From Ptiloglossa arizonensis (taxonomy: Eukaryota > Arthropoda > Insecta > Hymenoptera > Colletidae): DNA of 64,000 nt. Where the stretch lies: positions 1,303,553 through 1,367,552 of the forward strand of contig NW_027478457.1 of NCBI RefSeq assembly GCF_051014685.1, read 5' to 3'. The translations under genes and the position numbers were made by a program. Numbering within the stretch: position 1 is the stretch's first letter; every line of letters starts with the position of its first letter. Shown in pieces: positions 46,359-58,029 of the stretch. The notes under the pieces were generated by a model, which did not search any database, was not told the DNA's origin, and worked only from the letters and a program-made list of their open reading frames with translations.

Positions 46359-48480
46359 TATGTGTATTTTTTCCCTAGGCCATTCTGGTTAAGCGTTTGG
46401 AGCAGCAGAATTGCGAAAAATTTTTTCCTTCTCAACCATTTCTTGGCTTCAAACCCCCTTATCTCGCGAACGGATAGACCTAACCCAAAAATTCCTGTAG
46501 CGTCTGGAAGTAGAAACTCGCCCGATTACAACGGTATGTGTATTTTATCCCTAGCCCATTCTGGTCAAGCGTTTGGAGCAGCAGAATTGCGAAAAATTTC
46601 TTGCCTTCTCAACCATTTCTTAGCTTCAAACTCCCATATCTCGCGAACGGATTGACCTAACCCAAAAATTCCTATTGCATCTGAAAGTAGAAACTCGCCC
46701 GATTACAACGGTATGTTTATTTTTTCCCTAGGCCATTCTGGTTAAGCGTTTGGAGCAGCAGAATTGCGAAAAATTTTTTGCCTTCTCAACCATGCCTTGG
46801 CTCCAAACTCCCATATCTCACGAACGGATTGACCTAACCCAAAAATTCCTATTGCATCTGAAAGCAGAAACTCGCCCGATTACAACGGTATGTGTATTTT
46901 TTCCCTAGGCCATTCTGGTTAAGCGTTTGGAGCAGCAGAAATGCGAATAATTTTTTGCCTTCTCAACCATTTCTTGGCTTCAAACTCCCATATCTCGCGA
47001 ACGGATTGACCTAACCCAAAAATACCTGTTGCGTCTGAAAGTAGAAACTCGCCCGATTACAACGGTACGTGTATTTTTTCCCTAGCCCGTTCTGGTCAAG
47101 CGTTTGGAGCAGCAGAATTGCGAAAAATTTGTTTTCTTCTCAACCATTTCTTAGCTTCAAACTCCCATATCTCGCGAACGGATTGACCTAACCCAAAAAT
47201 TCCTATTGCATCTGAAAGTAGAAACTCGCCCGATTACAACGGTATGTGTATTTTTTCCCTAGGCAATTCTGGTTAAGCGTTTGGAGCAGCAGAATTGCGA
47301 AAAATTTTTTGCCTTCTCAACCATTTCTTGGCTTCAATCTCGCATATCTCGCGAACGGATTGACCTAACCCAAAAATTCCTATTGCATCTGAAAATAGAA
47401 CCTCGCCCGATTACAGCGGTATGTGTATTTTTTCCCTAGGCCATTCTGGTTAAGCGTTTGGAGCAGCAGAATTGCGAAAAATTTTTTCCTTCTCAACCAT
47501 TTCTTGGCTTCAAACCCCCATATCTCGCGAACGGATTGACCTAACCCAAACATTCCTGTAGCGTCTGGAAGTAGAAACTCGCCCGATTACAACGGTATGT
47601 GTATTTTTTCCCTAGCCCATTCTGGTCAAGCGTTTGGAGCCGCAGAATTGCGAAAAATTTCTTGCCTTCTCAACCATTTCTTGGCTTCAAACTCCCATAT
47701 CTCGCGAACGGGTAGACCTAACCCAAAAATTCCTACTGCATCTGAAAGTAGAAACTCGCCCGATTACAACGGTATGTGTATTTTTTCCCTAGGTCATTCT
47801 GGTTAAGCGTTTGGAGCAGCAGAATTGCGAAAAATTTTTTGCCTTCTCATCCATTTCTTGGCTTCAAACTCCCATATCTCGCGAACGGATTGACCTAAGC
47901 CAAAAATTCCTGTTGCGTCTGAAAGTAGAAACTCGCCCGATTACAACGGCATGTGTATTTTTTCCCTAGGCCATTCTGGTTAAGCGTTTGGTGCAGCAGA
48001 ATTGCGAAAAATTTTTTGCCTTCTCAACCATTTCTTGGCTTCAATCTCGCATATCTCGCGAACGGATTGACCTAACCCAAAAATTCCTATTGCTTCTGAA
48101 AATAGAACCTCGCCCGATTACAGCGGTATGTCTATTTCTTCCCTAGGCCATTCTGGTTAAGCGTTTGGAGCAGCAGAATTGCGAAAAATTTTTTCCTTCT
48201 CAACCATTTCTTGGCTTCAAACCCCCATATCTCGCGAACGGATTGACCTAACCCAAAAATTCCTATTGCATCTGAAAGTAGAAACTCGCCCGATTACAAC
48301 GGTATGTGTTTTTTTTTCCCTAGGCCATTCTGGTTAAGCGTTTGGAGCAGCAGAATTGCGAAAAATTTTTTGCCTTCTCAACCATTTCTTGGCTTCAAAC
48401 TCCCATATCTCGCGAACGGATTGACCTAACCCAAAAAGTCCTATTGCATCTGAAAATAGAACCTCGCCCGATTACAGCGG
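46359..48480 (+). repeat. 12-mer higher-order repeat, 2122 bp, copy 2
   Basis: Practically identical to copy 1. The only differences I noticed are GCGAAAAATT for GCAAAAAATT in the first unit and ATTCCTATTGC for ATTCCTTTTGC in the third. All rare marks recur. This is among the most homogenised, so probably youngest, parts of the window. Confidence 0.93.
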
Positions 48481-49540
48481 TATGTGTATTTTTTCCCTAG
48501 GCCATTCTGGTTAAGCGTTTGGAGCAGCAGAATTGCGAAAAATTTTTTCCTTCTCAACCATTTCTTGGCTTCAAACCCCCTTATCTCGCGAACGGATAGA
48601 CCTAACCCAAAAATTCCTGTAGCGTCTGGAAGTAGAAACTCGCCCGATTACAACGGTATGTGTATTTTATCCCTAGCCCATTCTGGTCAAGCGTTTGGAG
48701 CAGCAGAATTGCGAAAAATTTCTTGCCTTCTCAACCATTTCTTAGCTTCAAACTCCCATATCTCGCGAACGGATTGACCTAACCCAAAAATTCCTATTGC
48801 ATCTGAAAGTAGAAACTCGCCCGATTACAACGGTATGTTTATTTTTTCCCTAGGCCATTCTGGTTAAGCGTTTGGAGCAGCAGAATTGCGAAAAATTTTT
48901 TCCTTCTCAACCATTTCTTGGCTTCAAACCCCCTTATCTCGCGAACGGATAGACCTAACCCAAAAATTCCTGTAGCGTCTGGAAGTAGAAACTCGCCCGA
49001 TTACAACGGTATGTGTATTTTATCCCTAGCCCATTCTGGTCAAGCGTTTGGAGCAGCAGAATTGCGAAAAATTTCTTGCCTTCTCAACCATTTCTTAGCT
49101 TCAAACTCCCATATCTCGCGAACGGATTGACCTAACCCAAAAATTCCTATTGCTTCTGAAAATAGAACCTCGCCCGATTACAGCGGTATGTCTATTTCTT
49201 CCCTAGGCCATTCTGGTTAAGCGTTTGGAGCAGCAGAATTGCGAAAAATTTTTTCCTTCTCAACCATTTCTTGGCTTCAAACCCCCATATCTCGCGAACG
49301 GATTGACCTAACCCAAAAATTCCTATTGCATCTGAAAGTAGAAACTCGCCCGATTACAACGGTATGTGTTTTTTTCTCCCTAGGCCATTCTGGTTAAGCG
49401 TTTGGAGCAGCAGAATTGCGAAAAATTTTTTGCCTTCTCAACCATTTCTTGGCTTCAAACTCCCATATCTCGCGAACGGATTGACCTAACCCAAAAAGTC
49501 CTATTGCATCGGAAAATAGAACCTCGCCCGATTACAGCGG
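48481..49540 (+). repeat. 12-mer copy 3, internally deleted to 6 monomers (1060 bp)
   Basis: The first two monomers match the 12-mer. The TATGTTTATT unit at 48834 then switches midway to the CCCCCTTATC type, repeating monomers 1-2, and the next unit jumps to TATGTCTATTTCTTCC at 49187 and the T-run unit at 49363 (with a CTCCC change). Six central monomers are thus missing and phase is retained. Confidence 0.9.
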
Positions 49541-50247
49541 TATGTGTATTTTTTCCCTAGGCCATTCTGGTTAAGCGTTTGGAGCAGCAGAATTGCGAAA
49601 AATTTTTTCCTTCTCAACCATTTCTTGGCTTCAAACCCCCTTATCTCGCGAACGGATAGACCTAACCCAAAAATTCCTGTAGCGTCTGGAAGTAGAAACT
49701 CGCCCGATTACAACGGTATGTGTATTTTATCCCTAGCCCATTCTGGTCAAGCGTTTGGAGCAGCAGAATTGCGAAAAATTTCTTGCCTTCTCAACCATTT
49801 CTTAGCTTCAAACTCCCATATCTCGCGAACGGATTGACCTAACCCAAAAATTCCTATTGCATCTGAAAGTAGAAACTCGCCCGATTACAACGGTATGTTT
49901 ATTTTTTCCCTAGGCCATTCTGGTTAAGCGTTTGGAGCAGCAGAATTGCGAAAAATTTTTTGCCTTCTCAACCATGCCTTGGCTCCAAACTCCCATATCT
50001 CACGAACGGATTGACCTAACCCAAAAATTCCTATTGCATCTGAAAGCAGAAACTCGCCCGATTACAACGGTATGTGTATTTTTTCCCTAGGCCATTCTGG
50101 TTAAGCGTTTGGAGCAGCAGAAATGCGAATAATTTTTTGCCTTCTCAACCATTTCTTGGCTTCAAACTCCCATATCTCGCGAACGGATTGACCTAACCCA
50201 AAAAGTCCTATTGCATCGGAAAATAGAACCTCGCCCGATTACAGCGG
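49541..50247 (+). repeat. Four-monomer derivative of the 12-mer (707 bp)
   Basis: Monomers 1-4 of the 12-mer, but the fourth (AAATGCGAATAATT) ends AAAAAGTCC and CATCGGAAAATAG. It is therefore joined directly to the start of the next repeat at 50248. The CATCGG substitution is shared with the unit before 49541, showing that the two junctions have a common origin. Confidence 0.9.
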
Positions 50248-51662
50248 TATGTGTATTTTTTCCCTAGGCCATTCTGGTTAAGCGTTTGGAGCAGCAGAAT
50301 TGCGAAAAATTTTTTCCTTCTCAACCATTTCTTGGCTTCAAACCCCCTTATCTCGCGAACGGATAGACCTAACCCAAAAATTCCTGTAGCGTCTGGAAGT
50401 AGAAACTCGCCCGATTACAACGGTATGTGTATTTTATCCCTAGCCCATTCTGGTCAAGCGTTTGGAGCAGCAGAATTGCGAAAAATTTCTTGCCTTCTCA
50501 ACCATTTCTTAGCTTCAAACTCCCATATCTCGCGAACGGATTGACCTAACCCAAAAATTCCTATTGCATCTGAAAGTAGAAACTCGCCCGATTACAACGG
50601 TATGTTTATTTTTTCCCTAGGCCATTCTGGTTAAGCGTTTGGAGCAGCAGAATTGCGAAAAATTTTTTGCCTTCTCAACCATGCCTTGGCTCCAAACTCC
50701 CATATCTCACGAACGGATTGACCTAACCCAAAAATTCCTATTGCATCTGAAAGCAGAAACTCGCCCGATTACAACGGTATGTGTATTTTTTCCCTAGGCC
50801 ATTCTGGTTAAGCGTTTGGAGCAGCAGAAATGCGAATAATTTTTTGCCTTCTCAACCATTTCTTGGCTTCAAAGTCCCATATCTCGCGAACGGATTGACC
50901 TAACCCAAAAATACCTGTTGCGTCTGAAAGTAGAAACTCGCCCGATTACAACGGTACGTGTATTTTTTTCCCTAGCCCGTTCTGGTCAAGCGTTTGGAGC
51001 AGCAGAATTGCGAAAAATTTGTTTTCTTCTCAACCATTTCTTAGCTTCAAACTCCCATATCTCGCGAACGGATTGACCTAACCCAAAAATTCCTATTGCA
51101 TCTGAAAGTAGAAACTCGCCCGATTACAACGGTATGTGTATTTTTTCCCTAGGCAATTCTGGTTAAGCGTTTGGAGCAGCAGAATTGCGAAAAATTTTTT
51201 GCCTTCTCAACCATTTCTTGGCTTCAATCTCGCATATCTCGCGAACGGATTGACCTAACCCAAAAATTCCTATTGCATCTGAAAATAGAACCTCGCCCGA
51301 TTACAGCGGTATGTGTATTTTTTCCCTAGGCCATTCTGGTTAAGCGTTTGGAGTAGCAGAATTGCGAAAAATTTTTTCCTTCTCAACCATTTCTTGGCTT
51401 CAAACCCCCATATCTCGCGAACGGATTGACCTAACCCAAAAATTCCTATTGCATCTGAAAGTAGAAACTCGCCCGATTACAACGGTGTGTGTATTTTTTC
51501 CCTAGGCCATTCTGGTTAAGCGTTTGGAGCAGCAGAATTGCGAAAAATTTTTTGCCTTCTCAACCATTTCTTGGCTTCAAACTCCCATATCTCGCGAACG
51601 GATTGATCTAACCCAAAAATTCCTATTGCATCTGAAAATAGAGCCTCGCCCGATTACAGCGG
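50248..51662 (+). repeat. 12-mer copy diverging after its seventh monomer
   Basis: Monomers 1-7 of the 12-mer order (CCCCCTTATC, TATTTTATCCC, TATGTTTATT, AAATGCG, TACGTG with an extra T, GGCAATTC), then a GAGTAGCAG unit at 51310 like those at 19.7, 32.6, 35.3 and 41.3 kb and a TGTGTGTATT unit at 51486. It is the right edge of the 12-mer domain. Confidence 0.88.
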
Positions 51663-53074
51663 TATGTGTATTTTTTCCCTAGGCCATTCTGGTTAAGCGT
51701 TTGGAGCAGCAGAATTGCGAAAAATTTTTTCCTTCTCAACCATTTCTTGGCTTCAAACCCCCATATCTCGCGAACGGATAGACCTAACCCAAAAATTCCT
51801 GTAGCGTCTGGAAGTAGAAACTCGCCCGATTACAACGGTATGTGCATTTTTTCCCTAGCCCATTCTGGCCAAGCGTTTGGAGCAGCAGAATTGCGAAAAA
51901 TTTTTTGCCTTCTCAACCATGCCTTGGCTTCAAACTCCCATATCTCACGATCGGATTGACCTAACCCAAAAATTCCTATTGCATCTGAAAGTAGAAACTC
52001 GCCCGATTACAACGGCATGTGTATTTTTTCCCTAGGCCATTCTGGTTAAGCGTTTGGAGCAGCAGAATTGCGAAAAATTTTTTGCCTTCTCAAACATTTC
52101 TTGGCTTCAAACTCCCATATCTCGCGAACGGATAGACCTAACCCAAAAATTCCTATTGCATCTGAAAGTAGAAACTCGCCCGATTACAACGGTATGTGTA
52201 TTTTTTCCCTAGCCCATTCTGGTCAAGCGTTTGGAGCCGCAGAATTGCGAAAAATTTCTTGCCTTCTCAACCATTTCTTGGCTTCAAACTCCCATATCTC
52301 GCGAACGGGTAGACCTAACCCATAAATTCCTACTGCATCTGAAAGTAGAAACTCGCCCGATTACAACGGTATGTGTATTTTTTCCCTAGGTCATTCTGGT
52401 TAAGCGTTTGGAGCAGCAGAATTGCGAAAAATTTTTTGCCTTCTCAACCATTTCTTGGCTTCAAACTCCCATATCTCGCGAACGGATTGACCTAACCCAA
52501 AAATTCCTATTGCATCTGAAAATAGAACCTCGCCCGATTACAGCGGTATGTATATTCTTTCCCTAGGCCATTCTGGTTAAGCGTTTGGAGCAGCAGAATT
52601 GCAAAAATTTTTACTTCTCAACCATTTCTTGGCTTCAAACCCCCATATCTCGCGAACGGATTGACCTAACCCAAAAATTCCTGTAGCGTCTGGAAGTAGA
52701 AACTCGCCCGATTACAACGGTACGTGTATTTTTTCCCTAGCCCATACTGGTCAAGCGTTTGGAGCAGCAGAATTGCGAAAAATTTCTTGCCTTCTCAAAC
52801 ATTTCTTGGCTTCAAACTCCCATATCTCGCGAACGGATAGACCTAACCCAAAAATTCCTATTGCATCTGAAAGTAGAAACTCGCCCGATTACAACGGTAT
52901 GTGTATTTTTTCCCTAGGTCATTCTGGTTAAGCGTTTGGAGCAGCAGAATTGCGAAAAATTTTTTGCCTTCTCATCCATTTCTTGGCTTCAAACTCCCAT
53001 ATCTCGCGAACGGATTGACCTAAGCCAAAAATTCCTGTTGCGTCTGAAAATAGAAACTCGCCCGATTACAACGG
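51663..53074 (+). repeat. Transitional family B monomers
   Basis: Eight monomers with 12-mer-like units (GTCTGGAAG, AGCCGCAG, GGGTAGACC, GGTCATTC) mixed with units of the next domain (CGGCATGTG, CTAAGCC). The monomer at 52547 is unusual: TATGTATATTCTTTCCC and GCAAAAATTTTTACTTC, with more than one deletion, among the shortest in the window. No repeat order is evident. Confidence 0.85.
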
Positions 53075-54667
53075 TATGTGTATTTTTGCCCTAGGCCACT
53101 CTGGTTAAGCGTTTGGAGCAGCAGAATTGCGAAAAATTTGTTGTCTTCTCAACCATTTCTTAGCTTCAAACTCCCATATCTCGCGAACGGATTGACCTAA
53201 CCCAAAAATTCCTATTGCATCTGAAAGTAGAAACTCGCCCGATTACAACGGTATGTTTATTTTTTCCCTAGGCCATTCTGGTTAAGCGTTTGGAGCAGCA
53301 GAATTGCGAAAAATTTTTTGCCTCCTTAACCATGCCTTGGCTTCAAACTCCCATATCTCGCGAACGGATTGACCTAACCCAAAAATTCCTATTGCATCTG
53401 AAAGTAGAAACTCGCCCGATTTCAACGGTATGTGTATTTTTTCCCTAGGTCATTCTGGTTAAGCGTTTGGAGCAGCAGAATTGCGAAAAATTTTTTGCCT
53501 TCTCATCCATTTCTTGGCTTCAAACTCTCATATCTCGCGAACGGATTGACCTAAGCCAAAAATTCCTGTTGCGTCTGAAAATAGAATCTCGCCCGATTAC
53601 AACGGTATGTGTATTTTTGCCCTAGGCCACTCTGGTTAAGCGTTTGGAGCAGCAGAATTGCGAAAAATTTGTTGTCTTCTCAACCATTTCTTAGCTTCAA
53701 ACTCCCATATCTCGCGAACGGATTGACCTAACCCAAAAATTCCTATTGCATCTGAAAGTAGAAACTCGCCCGATTACAACGGTACGTGTATTTTTTCCCT
53801 AGCCCATTCTGGTCAAGCGTTTGGAGCAGCAGAATTGCGAAAAAATTCTTGCCTCCTCAACCATTTCTTGGCTTCAAACTCCCATATCTCGCGAACGGAT
53901 AGACCTAACCCAAAAATTCCTACTGCATCTGAAAGTAGAAACTCGCCCGATTACAACGGTATGTGTATTTTTTCCCTAGGTCATTCTGGTTAAGCGTTTG
54001 GAGCAGCAGAATTGCGAAAAATTTTTTGCCTTCTCATCCATTTCTTGGCTTCAAACTCCCATATCTCGCGAACGGATTGACCTAAGCCAAAAATTCCTGT
54101 TGCGTCTGAAAGTAGAAACTCGCCCGATTACAACGGCATGTGTATTTTTTCCCTAGGCCATTCTGGTTAAGCGTTTGGTGCAGCAAAATTGCGAAAAATT
54201 TTTTGCCTTCTCAACCATTTCTTGGCTTCAAACTCCCATATCTCGCGAACGGATTGACCTAACCCAAAAATTCCTATTGCATCTGAAAGTAGAAACTCGC
54301 CCGATTACAACGGTATGTTTATTTTTTCCCTAGGCCATTCTGGTTAAGCGTTTGGAGCAGCAGAATTGCGATAAATTTTTTGCTTTCTCAACCATTTCTT
54401 GGCTTCAAACTCCCATATCTCGCGAACGGATTGACCTAACCCAAAAATTCCTATTGCATCTGAAAGTAGAAACTCGCCCGATTTCAACGGTATGTGTATT
54501 TTTTCCCTAGGTCATTCTGGTTAAGCGTTTGGAGCAGCAGAATTGCGACAAATTTTTTGCCTTCTCATCCATTTCTTGGCTTCAAACTCTCATATCTCGC
54601 GAACGGATTGACCTAAGCCAAAAATTCCTGTTGCGTCTGAAAATAGAATCTCGCCCGATTACAACGG
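53075..54667 (+). repeat. Modular B domain: modules of 3 and 6 monomers
   Basis: The marker monomer (TATTTTTGCCC with CCACTCTGG) starts at 53075 and 53606 and next at 54668, giving 531 and 1062 bp. The 3-module is marker, TATGTTTATT, GGTCATTC. The 6-module is marker, TACGTG with AAAAAATTC, GGTCATTC, CGGCATGTG with GCAAAATTG, TATGTTTATT with GCGATAAATT, and GGTCATTC with GCGACAAATT. Confidence 0.92.
53486..53496. other. A5T6 run of family B (exemplar)
   Basis: Consensus positions 58-68. Nearly every B monomer has AAAAATTTTTT followed by GCC or CC, whereas A monomers have AAAAATTTGTTG. The A5T5 core is self-complementary. With T6 at 9-14 and A5 at 130-134 it gives three A-tracts per unit, which may affect curvature and nucleosome placement (inferred). 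The common 176-bp variant loses one base at its right edge. Confidence 0.7.
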
Positions 54668-57600
54668 TATGTGTATTTTTGCCCTAGGCCACTCTGGTTA
54701 AGCGTTTGGAGCAGCAGAATTGCGAAAAATTTGTTGTCTTCTCAACCATTTCTTAGCTTCAAACTCCCATATCTCGCGAACGGATTGACCTAACCCAAAA
54801 ATTCCTATTGCATCTGAAAGTAGAAACTCGCCCGATTACAACGGTATGTTTATTTTTTCCCTAGGCCATTCTGGTTAAGCGTTTGGAGCAGCAGAATTGC
54901 GAAAAATTTTTTGCCTTCTCAACCATGCCTTGGCTTCAAACTCCCATATCTCGCGAACGGATTGACCTAACCCAAAAATTCCTATTGCATCTGAAAGTAG
55001 AAACTCGCCCGATTTCAACGGTATGTGTATTTTTTCCCTAGGCAATTCTGGTTAAGCGTTTGGAGCAGCAGAATTGCGAAAAATTTTTTGCCTTCTCAAC
55101 CATTTCTTGGCTTCAAACTCCCATATCTCGCGAACGGATTGACCTAACCCAAAAATACCTGTTGCGTCTGGAAGTAGAAACTCGCCCGATTACAACGGTA
55201 TGTGTATTTTTTCCCTAGCCTATTCTGGTCAAGCGTTTGGAGCAGCAGAATTGCGAAAAATTTCTTGCCTTCTCAACCATTTCTTGGCTTCAAACTCCCA
55301 TATCTCGCGAACGGATAGACCTAACCCAAAAATTCCTATTGCATCTGAAAGTAGAACCCGCCCGATTACAACGGTATGTGTATTTTTTCCCTAGGTCATT
55401 CTGGTTAAGCGTTTGGAGCAGCAGAATTGCGAAAAATTTTTTGCCTTCTCATCCATTTCTTGGCTTCAAACTCTCATATCTCGCGAACGGATTGACCTAA
55501 GCCAAAAATTCCTGTTGCGTCTGAAAATAGAATCTCGCCCGATTACAACGGTATGTGTATTTTTGCCCTAGGCCACTCTGGTTAAGCGTTTGGAGCAGCA
55601 GAATTGCGAAAAATTTGTTGTCTTCTCAACCATTTCTTAGCTTCAAACTCCCATATCTCGCGAACGGATTGACCTAACCCAAAAATTCCTATTGCATCTG
55701 AAAGTAGAAACTCGCCCGATTACAACGGTACGTGTATTTTTTCCCTAGCCCATTCTGGTCAAGCGTTTGGAGCAGCAGAATTGCGAAAAAATTCTTGCCT
55801 CCTCAACCATTTCTTGGCTTCAAACTCCCATATCTCGCGAACGGATAGACCTAACCCAAAAATTCCTACTGCATCTGAAAGTAGAAACTCGCCCGATTAC
55901 AACGGTATGTGTATTTTTTCCCTAGGTCATTCTGGTTAAGCGTTTGGAGCAGCAGAATTGCGAAAAATTTTTTGCCTTCTCATCCATTTCTTGGCTTCAA
56001 ACTCCCATATCTCGCGAACGGATTGACCTAAGCCAAAAATTCCTGTTGCGTCTGAAAGTAGAAACTCGCCCGATTACAACGGCATGTGTATTTTTTCCCT
56101 AGGCCATTCTGGTTAAGCGTTTGGTGCAGCAAAATTGCGAAAAATTTTTTGCCTTCTCAACCATTTCTTGGCTTCAAACTCCCATATCTCGCGAACGGAT
56201 TGACCTAACCCAAAAATTCCTATTGCATCTGAAAGTAGAAACTCGCCCGATTACAACGGTATGTTTATTTTTTCCCTAGGCCATTCTGGTTAAGCGTTTG
56301 GAGCAGCAGAATTGCGAAAAATTTTTTGCTTTCTCAACCATTTCTTGGCTTCAAACTCCCATATCTCGCGAACGGATTGACCTAACCCAAAAATTCCTAT
56401 TGCATCTGAAAGTAGAAACTCGCCCGATTTCAACGGTATGTGTATTTTTTCCCTAGGTCATTCTGGTTAAGCGTTTGGAGCAGCAGAATTGCGAAAAATT
56501 TTTTGCCTTCTCATCCATTTCTTGGCTTCAAACTCTCATATCTCGCGAACGGATTGACCTAAGCCAAAAATTCCTGTTGCGTCTGAAAATAGAATCTCGC
56601 CCGATTACAACGGTATGTGTATTTTTGCCCTAGGCCACTCTGGTTAAGCGTTTGGAGCAGCAGAATTGCGAAAAATTTGTTGTCTTCTCAACCATTTCTT
56701 AGCTTCAAACTCCCATATCTCGCGAACGGATTGACCTAACCCAAAAATTCCTATTGCATCTGAAAGTAGAAACTCGCCCGATTACAACGGTATGTTTATT
56801 TTTTCCCTAGGCCATTCTGGTTAAGCGTTTGGAGCAGCAGAATTGCGAAAAATTTTTTGCCTTCTCAACCATGCCTTGGCTTCAAACTCCCATATCTCGC
56901 GAACGGATTGACCTAACCCAAAAATTCCTATTGCATCTGAAAGTAGAAACTCGCCCGATTTCAACGGTATGTGTATTTTTTCCCTAGGCAATTCTGGTTA
57001 AGCGTTTGGAGCAGCAGAATTGCGAAAAATTTTTTGCCTTCTGAACCATTTCTTGGCTTCAAACTCCCATATCTCGCGAACGGATTGACCTAACCCAAAA
57101 ATACCTGTTGCGTCTGGAAGTAGAAACTCGCCCGATTACAACGGTATGTGTATTTTTTCCCTAGCCTATTCTGGTCAAGCGTTTGGAGCAGCAGAATTGC
57201 GAAAAATTTCTTGCCTTCTCAACCATTTCTTGGCTTCAAACTCCCATATCTCGCGAACGGATGGACCTAACCCAAAAATTCCTATTGCATCTGAAAGTAG
57301 AAACTCGCCCGATTACAACGGTATGTTTATTTTTTCCCTAGGCCATTCTGGTTAAGCGTTTGGAGCAGCAGAATTGCGAAAAATTTTTTGCCTTCTCATC
57401 CATTTCTTGGCTTCAAACTCCCATATCTCGCGAACGGATTGACCTAAGCCAAAAATTCCTGTTGCGTCTGAAAGTAGAAACTCGCCCGATTACAACGGCA
57501 TGTGTATTTTTTCCCTAGGCCATTCTGGTTAAGCGTTTGGTGCAGCAAAATTGCGAAAAATTTTTTGCCTTCTCAACCATTTCTTGGCTTCAAACTCCCA

Positions 57601-58029
57601 TATCTCGCGAACGGATTGACCTAACCCAAAAATTCCTATTGCATCTGAAAGTAGAAACTCGCCCGATTACAACGGTATGTTTATTTTTTCCCTAGGCCAT
57701 TCTGGTTAAGCGTTTGGAGCAGCAGAATTGCGATAAATTTTTTGCTTTCTCAACCATTTCTTGGCTTCAAACTCCCATATCTCGCGAACGGATTGACCTA
57801 ACCCAAAAATTCCTATTGCATCTGAAAGTAGAAACTCGCCCGATTTCAACGGTATGTGTATTTTTTCCCTAGGTCATTCTGGTTAAGCGTTTGGAGCAGC
57901 AGAATTGCGACAAATTTTTTGCCTTCTCATCCATTTCTTGGCTTCAAACTCTCATATCTCGCGAACGGATTGACCTAAGCCAAAAATTCCTGTTGCGTCT
58001 GAAAATAGAATCTCGCCCGATTACAACGG
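54668..58029 (+). repeat. 19-mer repeat, 3362 bp, copy 1 (modules 5+6+8)
   Basis: Marker monomers at 54668, 55552 and 56614 open modules of 5, 6 and 8 monomers. The 5-module includes GGCAATTC, CTAGCCTATTC and a 176-bp unit with AGAACCCGCCCG. GCGATAAATT and GCGACAAATT are confined to the 8-module. The whole set recurs from 58030 at +3362 bp. Confidence 0.92.
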
